A DNA stretch of 64,000 nt, taken from assembly GCA_001673575.1 (NCBI GenBank), contig LZME01000095.1, positions 1 to 64,000 on the forward strand, given 5' to 3'. This stretch comes from Mycolicibacter heraklionensis. Its GTDB lineage: Bacteria; Actinomycetota; Actinomycetes; Mycobacteriales; Mycobacteriaceae. The notes below the pieces were generated by a model that did no database searches, had not been told where the DNA came from, and saw only the letters and a program-made list of their open reading frames with translations. Below, one piece after another: positions 32,345-39,600 of this stretch; the stretch's first letter is position 1; each line of letters starts with the position of its first letter. Position numbers and translations under genes: made by a program.

Positions 32345-33088
32345 ATGGGTCACGATTGTCCGGACGAGCTGGACGTACAACTCGATGACGGCCTGGCCAT
32401 CATCACCATCGACCGGCCCCAGGCCCGCAACGCCATCGCCCCCGAGACCATGGAGCAACTCGACCGCGCACTGGACAAAGTTGCGGGGGCACAGGCCCTG
32501 GTGATCACCGGCGGCGGCGACCGTGCCTTCGTCTCCGGCGGCGACCTCAAGCAGCTCGCCGCCCTGCGCACCGAAGCCGAAGCGGCCGCCATGGCCTGGC
32601 GGATGCGCACCCTGTGCGATCGGATCGCCGCGTTCCCGGCACCGGTGATCGCGGCCCTGAACGGTCACGCGTTGGGCGGTGGCGCCGAGGTGGCGGTCGC
32701 CGCCGACATCCGGATCGCGGCCGCCGATATCAAGATCGCGTTCAATCAGGTGTCCCTGGCGATCATGCCGGCCTGGGGCGGCGCCGAGCGGCTGGGCAAG
32801 TTGGTCGGACACAGTCAGGCGCTGCTGCTGGCCGGTACCGGGACCATGCTGGACGCTTCGGCGGCCGAGCGCATCGGCCTGGTCAATCGGGTGGTCCCCA
32901 GGGAGTCTTTCGACGCCGAATGGCGCGCGTTGGCCCGGTCATTGGCCAACCCGTCGGCCGGTGAGATCAAACGAGTGCTCGGTGGCGCATCGGCGGACGA
33001 GGCGGTGGCGGCGTTCGCCCGGTTGTGGGTCGCCGACGAGCATTGGGAGGCCGCCGATCGCCTCCAACAAGGCAGGAAACAGCGCTAA
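32345..33088 (+). CDS. Enoyl-CoA hydratase/isomerase family protein (second Glu replaced by Gln)
   Basis: 247-aa crotonase. Motifs: RAFVSGGDLKQLAAL and AALNGHALGGGAEVAV. The first glutamate is present (GGGAE), and the second position reads Gln in KIAFNQVSLAI, a change that weakens water activation in classical hydratases. The ATG at 32345 follows ttgagcggag. Its stop overlaps the convergent TetR gene by 4 bp. Confidence 0.88.
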   Translation: MGHDCPDELDVQLDDGLAIITIDRPQARNAIAPETMEQLDRALDKVAGAQALVITGGGDRAFVSGGDLKQLAALRTEAEAAAMAWRMRTLCDRIAAFPAPVIAALNGHALGGGAEVAVAADIRIAAADIKIAFNQVSLAIMPAWGGAERLGKLVGHSQALLLAGTGTMLDASAAERIGLVNRVVPRESFDAEWRALARSLANPSAGEIKRVLGGASADEAVAAFARLWVADEHWEAADRLQQGRKQR

Positions 33089-33738
33089 TGCTCGGCGGGG
33101 CCCGAGGCCAGCGCGACGCCCGAGAGCGGCGCGTACGGCGGCGGGTCACCCTCGAGCCGTTGCAGCCAGCGCTCGACGAACTCGATGGTCTCGGGATGGC
33201 CGAGGGTCATGCCCAGCGCCTCCTGCTCGATGATCAGCATCCGCGAGGCGCTGGTCATGAGAACCATCAGCACCGTCGGCGGGAACTCCGCGTCGTCGAC
33301 GCCGTACCGGGCAAACAGCCCGGACACCGCCGCGATCTGTTCGGCGCGCAGCCGCTCGGCGTAAGTGGCGATCTCGGCCCGCAAGGCCTCGCGCTCGTTG
33401 GCCACGGTGATGAACTGCATGGTCAACGCCGTCCATGCCGGATCGGTGTTGAATCGCCACAGCGCCCAGAGTGGCTGCGGCGACGCCAACACCGCCGCCT
33501 GTTCGGCCAGGCCCTGGTCGCCGCGCCGGCGGAACATCGCCAGGAACAGGTCGTCCATGGTGCGGAAGTAGTAGTGCACGAGCTGATGCTTGAGGCCCGC
33601 CCGCTCGGCCACGCGACGCGAGCTCACCGCCCCGGCGCCTGCGGTCAGCAGCAGCTCTTCGGCAGCGTCGAGCAACAAGGTCCGGTTCTTCGCGTCCGGG
33701 GCCCCAATCCTGCGCTGTCCCTTAGCCGATTCGGGCAT
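33085..33738 (-). CDS. TetR family transcriptional regulator
   Basis: 217-aa regulator. The HTH is at about 18-65 (RTLLLDAAEELLLTAGAGAV, then GLKHQLVHYYFRTMDDLF) and the C-terminal part is a helical ligand domain. It is convergent with the crotonase (4-bp overlap of the 3' ends) and divergent from the P450 gene at 33879 (140-bp gap). Candidates for its operators are the ATTCTC/GAGAAT palindromes at 30689 and 32302, but no copy lies in its own promoter region that I can see. Confidence 0.9.
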   Translation of the reverse strand: MPESAKGQRRIGAPDAKNRTLLLDAAEELLLTAGAGAVSSRRVAERAGLKHQLVHYYFRTMDDLFLAMFRRRGDQGLAEQAAVLASPQPLWALWRFNTDPAWTALTMQFITVANEREALRAEIATYAERLRAEQIAAVSGLFARYGVDDAEFPPTVLMVLMTSASRMLIIEQEALGMTLGHPETIEFVERWLQRLEGDPPPYAPLSGVALASGPAEH

Positions 33739-33878
33739 ACCGTTTGCTCCGCATCGTTGTCGTCACCTTTACACCTTCGGCGGCCATCGTAGTGGCGCCG
33801 CAACCCTTGACCCCCTAACCCCGCCCATGCTAAGCAGGTGCACAGCATCTGTCAGCCCGTTCTGCAGAGAGGTCCACG

Positions 33879-35177
33879 TTGACTGACTTCGCGACGATCG
33901 ATTTCTTCACCGATCAGTCCCTGGTACCCGATCCTCACCCGTACTTCGACTACCTGCGGGCGCAGAACCCGGTCACCCCGCTGGGCGTGTATGACGTGGT
34001 CGCGGTGACCGGCCACGAAGAGGCCAACGAGATCTATCGCGACTCCGACACCTACTCCAACCTGGTCGCGGTCGGCGGACCGTTCCCGCCGCTGCCGTTC
34101 ACCCCCGAGGGCGACGACATCAGCGAGCAGATCGAGGCGCACCGCCACCTCATGCCGATGACCGAGCACATGGTCACCATGGACCCGCCGATGCACACCA
34201 AGGCCCGGTCGATACTGAGCCGGCTGCTCACCCCGAAGCGGCTCAAGGAGAACCAGGACTTCATGTGGCAGCTGGCCGACCGCCAGCTCGACTACTTCAT
34301 CGAGCGCGGCAGCTGCGAGTTCCTCTCGGAGTATGCGAGGCCGTTCGCACTGCTGGTGGTCGCCGATCTGCTCGGTGTGCCCGACGCCGACCGACCGGCG
34401 TTCCAGGAGGTGCTGGGCGCGCCGCAACCCGGCGCCCGCATCGGATCGCTGGATCACGAAGAGCTGGCCCACGATCCGCTGGCATGGCTGGACGACAAGT
34501 TCAGCCGCTATCTGTCCGACCGGCGGGAGAACCCGCGCGCCGACGTGCTGACCGACCTGGCCACCGCCACCTACGAGGACGGGTCGATTCCCGAGATCAT
34601 CGACGTGGTCAAGAGCGCCACCTTCCTGTTCGGGGCCGGTCAGGAGACCACCACCAAGCTGCTCAGCGCCGCGTTGCGGTTCATGGCCGAGGATCCGGCC
34701 CTGGTGGAGCAGCTGCGCAGCGACCGCAGCAAGATCCCGAACTTCCTTGAGGAGACGTTGCGCCTGGAAAGCCCGGTGAAGACCGACCCTCGGCTGGTGC
34801 GCAAGACCACCACCCTGGGCGGGGTCGAGCTGAAGGCCGGCACCGTCGTGGTGATGTTCCCCGGCGCCGTCAACCGTGATCCCCGCAAATTCGAGAGCCC
34901 GCACGAACTGCGGATCGACCGGCCCAATGTCCGCGAGCACCTGGCGTTCGCCCGCGGCAGCCACACCTGTCCGGGGTCACCGCTGGCACGCGCCGAGAGC
35001 CGCATCTCGCTGGAACGAATCCTGGATCGTATGACCGACATCCGGCTCGACGAGACCCAGCACGGCCCGGCCGGCGAGCGCCGGTTCACCTTCGAACCGA
35101 CCTTCATCCTGCGCGGCCTTACCGAACTGCACCTGGAATTCACCCCGGTGGCGGCTCCGGTCAGCGCCGGCCTGTAG
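33879..35177 (+). CDS. Cytochrome P450
   Basis: 432-aa soluble bacterial P450. The I-helix motif is FLFGAGQETTTK (about 245), ExxR is in LEETLRLESP (about 288) and the heme-binding loop is FARGSHTCPGSPLAR (about 355-370, Cys ligand after HT). The start is a TTG at 33879, 10 bases after agagagg; no ATG nearby fits. It lies 29 bp before a second P450, in an operon that ends with a mycofactocin-type SDR: hydroxylation followed by alcohol oxidation is the expected order. No ferredoxin gene is in this operon; one is at 45473. Confidence 0.93.
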   Translation: MTDFATIDFFTDQSLVPDPHPYFDYLRAQNPVTPLGVYDVVAVTGHEEANEIYRDSDTYSNLVAVGGPFPPLPFTPEGDDISEQIEAHRHLMPMTEHMVTMDPPMHTKARSILSRLLTPKRLKENQDFMWQLADRQLDYFIERGSCEFLSEYARPFALLVVADLLGVPDADRPAFQEVLGAPQPGARIGSLDHEELAHDPLAWLDDKFSRYLSDRRENPRADVLTDLATATYEDGSIPEIIDVVKSATFLFGAGQETTTKLLSAALRFMAEDPALVEQLRSDRSKIPNFLEETLRLESPVKTDPRLVRKTTTLGGVELKAGTVVVMFPGAVNRDPRKFESPHELRIDRPNVREHLAFARGSHTCPGSPLARAESRISLERILDRMTDIRLDETQHGPAGERRFTFEPTFILRGLTELHLEFTPVAAPVSAGL

Positions 35178-35206
35178 ACCGCAGCTCTGCCGAAGGGACC
35201 AAGAAC

Positions 35207-36409
35207 ATGACGGTGACCACCACCGACGAAGCGCGCTACGACCCGTATGACGTTGACCTCAACAGCAATCCGTACCCGATGTTTCGTCGGCTTCGCGAAG
35301 AGGCACCGCTGTACTACAACGCCGAGCACGACTTCTACGCGCTGAGCCGGTTCGATGACGTCAACAAGGCCCTGGTCGATCACCAGACGTTCAGCTCGGC
35401 GCGCGGGGCGATTCTGGAGCTGATCAAGGCCAATACCCCGATCCCGCCGGGGCTGATTCTGTTCGAGGATCCGCCGATCCACGACATCCACCGCAAGCTG
35501 CTGGCCCGGATGTTCACCCCGCGCAAGATCGCCGAACTCGAATCCAAGATCCGCGAGTACTGCGCCCGTTGCCTCGATCCCCTGATCGGTTCCGGCCGCC
35601 TCGATTTCGTGGCCGACCTCGGCGCCCAGATGCCCATGCGCGTGATCGGCATGCTGGTGGGCATTCCCGAAGCCGATCAGGAGATCATTCGGGACCGCTC
35701 GAATGACAACATGCGCACCGAAGCCGGCAAGCCGATGACGGTTGCCTCCGAAGGCTTCGACGACGGTTCGATCTTCGCCAACTATCTTGACTGGCGCGTC
35801 GAGCACCCGTCCGACGACATCATGACCGAGCTGCTCAACGTCGAATTCACCGACGAATCCGGCACCACCCGGCGGCTGACCCGCGACGAGCTGCTGATGT
35901 ACGTGATGCTGGTGGCCGGGGCCGGAAACGAGACCACCACCCGGCTGATCGGCTGGACCGGCAAGGTGCTGGCCGAGCATCCCGACCAGCGTCGTGAGTT
36001 GGTGGCGAACCCGGCGCTGATCCCGCAGGCGATCGAAGAGCTGTTGCGTTTCGAGCCGCCGGCACCGCATGTGGCGCGCTACGTGACCCGCGATGTGCAG
36101 TACTACGGCCAGACCGTGCCCGAAGGCAGCGTGATGATGATGCTGATCGGCGCGGCCAACCGCGACCATCGCCGGTTCGCCCCCGACGGGGACGTTTTCG
36201 ACATCCACCGCGAGGCACGCCAGCACCTGACTTTCAGTGTGGGCGCGCACTACTGCCTGGGTGCCGCACTGGCCCGCCTGGAAGGGCGAATCGCATTGGA
36301 GGAGATCCTCAAACGCTTCCCCGACTGGGACGTCGACCTCACCAGCGCGGCCCTGTCACCGACTTCGACGGTCCGCGGGTGGGAGTCCATGCCCGCTTCG
36401 GTCGGATGA
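35207..36409 (+). CDS. Cytochrome P450
   Basis: 400-aa P450. The I-helix motif is VAGAGNETTTRLI (about 240), ExxR is in IEELLRFEPP (about 283) and the heme loop is FSVGAHYCLGAALARLEG (about 343-360). It begins 29 bp after the first P450, with a gaagggacc ribosome-binding site. The two P450s are only distantly alike, so they probably act on different positions or successive intermediates. Substrate unknown. Confidence 0.93.
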   Translation: MTVTTTDEARYDPYDVDLNSNPYPMFRRLREEAPLYYNAEHDFYALSRFDDVNKALVDHQTFSSARGAILELIKANTPIPPGLILFEDPPIHDIHRKLLARMFTPRKIAELESKIREYCARCLDPLIGSGRLDFVADLGAQMPMRVIGMLVGIPEADQEIIRDRSNDNMRTEAGKPMTVASEGFDDGSIFANYLDWRVEHPSDDIMTELLNVEFTDESGTTRRLTRDELLMYVMLVAGAGNETTTRLIGWTGKVLAEHPDQRRELVANPALIPQAIEELLRFEPPAPHVARYVTRDVQYYGQTVPEGSVMMMLIGAANRDHRRFAPDGDVFDIHREARQHLTFSVGAHYCLGAALARLEGRIALEEILKRFPDWDVDLTSAALSPTSTVRGWESMPASVG

Positions 36410-36444
36410 ATCAACTTCTACAACTCACGAATTGAGGTTTCCCC

Positions 36445-37284
36445 ATGGCTGGACGTGTTGAGGGCAAGGTCGCGTTCATCACCGGCGCGGCCCACGGTCA
36501 GGGCCGCAGTCACGCGGTGCGACTGGCCGAGGAGGGCGCCGACATCATCGCGATCGACGTCTGTAAGCCGATCGTCGAGAACTCCCCCATCCCGCCGGCC
36601 ACCCCGGAGGAACTGGCCGAGACCGTCGACCTGGTCAAGGCCCGCGGCCGCCGGATCTTCACCGCCGAAGTCGATGTGCGCGACTTCGACGGACTCAAGG
36701 CCGCGGTGGACGCCGGCGTGGAGGAGCTGGGCCGCCTGGACATCATCGTGGCCAACGCCGGCATCGGCAACGGCGGCGACACCCTGGACCAGTGCAGCGA
36801 ACACGACTGGCAGGAGATGATCGACATCAACCTGTCGGGCGTGTGGAAGACGGTCAAAGCGGGTGTCCCGCACCTTGTTTCCGGCGGCAAGGGCGGGTCG
36901 ATCATCCTGACCAGCTCCGTCGGCGGGCTGAAGGCCTACCCGCACTGCGGCAACTACGTCGCCGCCAAGCACGGCGTGGTGGGCATCATGCGCTCGTTCG
37001 CCGTCGAGTTGGGGCACCAGAACATTCGGGTGAACACCGTGCACCCCACCCACGTCAGCACCGGCATGATCATGAACGAGGGCACCTGGAAGATGTTCCG
37101 CCCGGACCTGGAGAACCCGGGCCCCGAGGACATGGCCCCGATCTGCCAGATGTTCCACACCCTGCCGGTGCCCTGGGTGGACGCGGTGGACATCAGCAAC
37201 GCCGTGCTGTTCCTGGCCTCCGACGAAGCCCGCTACATCACCGGCGTCACCTTGCCGGTCGACGCGGGAAGCTGCCTGAAATAG
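36445..37284 (+). CDS. Mycofactocin-coupled SDR family oxidoreductase
   Basis: 279-aa SDR. Marks: VAFITGAAHGQGRSHAVRL, the extended PATPEELAETVDLVKARG loop, LGRLDIIVANAGIG, catalytic Ser in TSSVGG and Tyr-Lys in YVAAK; it ends VTLPVDAGSCLK. Same subgroup as 20399. The ATG at 36445 is 35 bp past the P450 stop. It would oxidise the alcohol formed by the P450s, with electrons going to mycofactocin; that order is inference from gene order. Confidence 0.92.
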   Translation: MAGRVEGKVAFITGAAHGQGRSHAVRLAEEGADIIAIDVCKPIVENSPIPPATPEELAETVDLVKARGRRIFTAEVDVRDFDGLKAAVDAGVEELGRLDIIVANAGIGNGGDTLDQCSEHDWQEMIDINLSGVWKTVKAGVPHLVSGGKGGSIILTSSVGGLKAYPHCGNYVAAKHGVVGIMRSFAVELGHQNIRVNTVHPTHVSTGMIMNEGTWKMFRPDLENPGPEDMAPICQMFHTLPVPWVDAVDISNAVLFLASDEARYITGVTLPVDAGSCLK

Positions 37285-37299
37285 CCGTCCGAGTCCGTT

Positions 37300-37320
37300 G
37301 ATATGTAGGACGTCATAATC
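37300..37320. promoter_or_regulatory. Upstream operator for the TetR at 37411 (O1)
   Basis: GATATG, 8 bases, CATAATC. Same half-site spacing as the stronger palindrome at 37380-37409 but with a one-base gap in the left half. It lies just after the SDR gene. Confidence 0.45.
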
Positions 37321-37374
37321 TATCGGTGAGTGCGCGGCGTCCTACGCCGTATCACGCGCGATCGCCTCGCACTA

Positions 37375-37409
37375 TTGACGGCCGATTATGCAGCCCATCA
37401 TAATCGGCC
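37375..37409 (+). promoter_or_regulatory. Promoter with embedded operator (O2) of the TetR-SRPBCC-LLM operon
   Basis: Perfect 11-bp arms GGCCGATTATG (37380-37390) and CATAATCGGCC (37399-37409) with 8 bases between. TTGACG (37375-37380) and CATAAT (37399-37404) stand 18 bases apart and make a good -35/-10 pair. Transcription would start close to the ATG at 37411, so the mRNA may be leaderless, as is common in mycobacteria. The operator covers the promoter, fitting autorepression. Confidence 0.65.
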
Positions 37410-37410
37410 G

Positions 37411-38016
37411 ATGGCGCGCGACACCCGGCAGGCGATGGTCCTGACCGCCGTGGAACTGCTGCGCGAACGCGGCGCCGACGGCATCACCCTGGACACCCTG
37501 GTGAGCCGCAGTGGCGCGCCCCGCGGCTCGATCTATCACCACTTTCCGGGCGGACGCGCCCAGATCCTCGACGAAGCCGTTCAACTCGGCGGCGACGCGA
37601 TCGGCGCACTCATCACCGGCTCCGCAGCCGGAGGCGCGATCGCGGTGCTCGATCGACTGGCCGCCTTCTGGCGAAAGACGCTGACCGAGACCGGCTATAC
37701 CGCCGGGTGCCCGGTGGTATCGGTCGCGGTCAGTTCCGGCCCCGAGTCGCCGCTGCTCCATCACGCCGAACGGATTCTCGCGGCGTGGAAGACCCGGCTG
37801 GTCGACTGCTTGGTGACCGACGGGCTGGACGCGGACGCGGCAGGGCGGCTGGCGACCATGTGCATCGCCGCGATGCAGGGCGCGATCATCATGTGCCGTA
37901 CCGAGGCGAGCCTGCAGCCGCTGGACGATGTCGCCGGCGAGCTGCGGGTCCTGGTCTCCGCCCGAACCCTGTTCTGCACCACAGCCGACCCGGCCGGTCG
38001 CCCGGGCAGCAACTGA
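37411..38016 (+). CDS. TetR family transcriptional regulator
   Basis: 201 aa from ATG 37411; the frame is open upstream to 37330 but that part covers the promoter and operator. The HTH is at about 8-50 (AMVLTAVELLRERGADGITL, then GAPRGSIYHHFPGGRAQIL). The segment TGYTAGCPVVSVAV in the middle is seen in LmrA/YxaF-type TetRs. It leads an operon with an SRPBCC protein (11 bp after) and an LLM oxidoreductase. Confidence 0.9.
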   Translation: MARDTRQAMVLTAVELLRERGADGITLDTLVSRSGAPRGSIYHHFPGGRAQILDEAVQLGGDAIGALITGSAAGGAIAVLDRLAAFWRKTLTETGYTAGCPVVSVAVSSGPESPLLHHAERILAAWKTRLVDCLVTDGLDADAAGRLATMCIAAMQGAIIMCRTEASLQPLDDVAGELRVLVSARTLFCTTADPAGRPGSN

Positions 38017-38027
38017 GAGGAACCGCC

Positions 38028-38531
38028 ATGGAATGGACCGGGGCCGTATACGCCGACGCACCGACGGTGGAGGTCTCCACCTGGATCGACGCCCCGCCGG
38101 AGCGCGTCTGGGAACTGGCCAGCGACATCCACGCGGTCGCCGAGAGCAGTCAGGAACTCCAGCGCGTCGAATGGGCCGACGGTGATGGGCCCCGGCTGGG
38201 CGCACGGTTCACCGGATACAACCGGCATCCCGCCCTCGGGGAATGGTCCACGATCTCCGAAGTGGTCGAGTTCGAACCGCTGACGGTGTTCGGTTGGGCC
38301 GTCAGCGATCCCGACAACCCCACTTCGTCGTGGCGGTTGAGCCTGACCCCGGAGGGGACCGGCACCCGGCTGACCGAATGGATGCAGCTGGGGCCCGCGC
38401 CGTCCGGGCTGTCACTGGCGATCTCGGCGATGCCGGACAAGGAACAGAAGATCGTGTTCGTGCGGCTGCGTGAATTCGAGGCGGGCATGACCGCCACCCT
38501 CGATCACCTCAAACAGCGCGCCGAGCACTGA
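38028..38531 (+). CDS. SRPBCC family (START-like) protein
   Basis: 167-aa protein with the helix-grip fold of polyketide cyclase/dehydrase-like proteins: VEVSTWIDAPPERVWELASD at the N-terminus and WRLSLTPEGTGTRLTEWMQL in the middle. Such proteins bind a hydrophobic ligand in a deep pocket, as carriers, cyclases or toxin-like binders. The ATG at 38028 follows gagaggaac. Its stop overlaps the next start (TGATG). Confidence 0.85.
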   Translation: MEWTGAVYADAPTVEVSTWIDAPPERVWELASDIHAVAESSQELQRVEWADGDGPRLGARFTGYNRHPALGEWSTISEVVEFEPLTVFGWAVSDPDNPTSSWRLSLTPEGTGTRLTEWMQLGPAPSGLSLAISAMPDKEQKIVFVRLREFEAGMTATLDHLKQRAEH

Positions 38532-39592
38532 TGCGCGCGGCCATCACGCTGGAAGCGGCCAGCGTCGGCAGCTGGGAGCACCAGAAGCTGCTGGTCCGCG
38601 AGGCCGAGAAGATGGGCCTGGACATCTGCTGGGTCGCCGAGGCCTGGGGTGCGGACGCGGTCTCGGCACTGGGCTACTACGCCGCGTGCACCGACCGAAT
38701 GCTGCTGGGATCGGGGATCATCCAGCTGTCCACCCGGACCCCGGTCGCCATCGCCCAAGCCGCCATCACGCTGTCCAACCTGTCCGGGGGTCGGTTTCTG
38801 CTCGGTCTGGGTGCCTCGGGCCCGCAGGTCATTGAGGGGCTGCACGGTCAGTCCTTCGACCGGCCGCTTCCCCGGATGCGCGAGACCATCGAGATCATCC
38901 GGCAGGCGATCGCCGGAGAGCGAATCGCTTATAGCGGCAAACAGTTCCAGATCCCCCGCCCCGGTTCGGCCACCAAGCCCATGCGGTTGTCGATGCGCGC
39001 CGAACACCCGATCCCGCTGTATCTGGCCAGCCTGACCCCGGCGATGCTGGCGCTGACCGGCGAAGTCGCCGACGGCTGGCTGGGCACCAGCTTCGTGCCC
39101 GAGGGGGCTGAGGCGGCCTACTTCACCCATCTCGACAGTGGTCTGGCCCGCTCCGGGCGCACCCGAGCGGACCTCGACGTCTGCCAGGGCGCCGAAGTAT
39201 CCTTCGCCGGCGACGAGAAGCATTTGAAGGAACTGATCGACAGCCGCAAGACCGAACTGGCTTTCAGCCTGGGCGGAATGGGTTCGGCCAGTACCAATTT
39301 CTACAACCAGGCCTACAGTCGGCAGGGCTGGTCGGATGTCGCCGCCGCGGTGAAGGAGCGCTGGCAGGCCGGCGACCGGGAAGGCGCCGCCGCGTTGATC
39401 ACCGACGAGATGGTGCTGGCCACCACCTTGATCGGCACCGCTTCGATGGTTCGGGATCGCCTGCAGGTCTGGTGCGACACCGGGGTGGACACCGTGCGGG
39501 TCTACCCGGCCGGCGAGCGCCTCGAAGATCGGATCACCACGCTGGGCGCCGCGATCGAGCTGGTGCACTCGATCACGCGCACCGAGCGGTAG
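38531..39592 (+). CDS. LLM class flavin/F420-dependent oxidoreductase
   Basis: 353-aa TIM-barrel oxidoreductase of the luciferase-like superfamily. Segments: LVREAEKMGLDICWVAEAWGAD at the N-terminus, LSGGRFLLGLGASGPQV (about 90-106) and IPLYLASLTPAMLALTGEVADGW (about 160-185). The GASGPQV and LYLASLTP features resemble the F420-dependent group (Mer-like) common in mycobacteria. Likely reaction: hydride transfer to or oxidation of a carbonyl substrate bound by the operon partners. It is convergent with the CoA-transferase gene, with an 8-bp gap. Confidence 0.88.
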   Translation: MRAAITLEAASVGSWEHQKLLVREAEKMGLDICWVAEAWGADAVSALGYYAACTDRMLLGSGIIQLSTRTPVAIAQAAITLSNLSGGRFLLGLGASGPQVIEGLHGQSFDRPLPRMRETIEIIRQAIAGERIAYSGKQFQIPRPGSATKPMRLSMRAEHPIPLYLASLTPAMLALTGEVADGWLGTSFVPEGAEAAYFTHLDSGLARSGRTRADLDVCQGAEVSFAGDEKHLKELIDSRKTELAFSLGGMGSASTNFYNQAYSRQGWSDVAAAVKERWQAGDREGAAALITDEMVLATTLIGTASMVRDRLQVWCDTGVDTVRVYPAGERLEDRITTLGAAIELVHSITRTER

Positions 39593-39600
39593 CGGCCCAG

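Noticed and set aside
30707..32812. 701-aa reading of the FadD gene
   Set aside because: The first 175 residues are antisense to the crotonase gene and have no ligase features; the ligase begins MRKIPADLVRRYEEQGWW at 32287.
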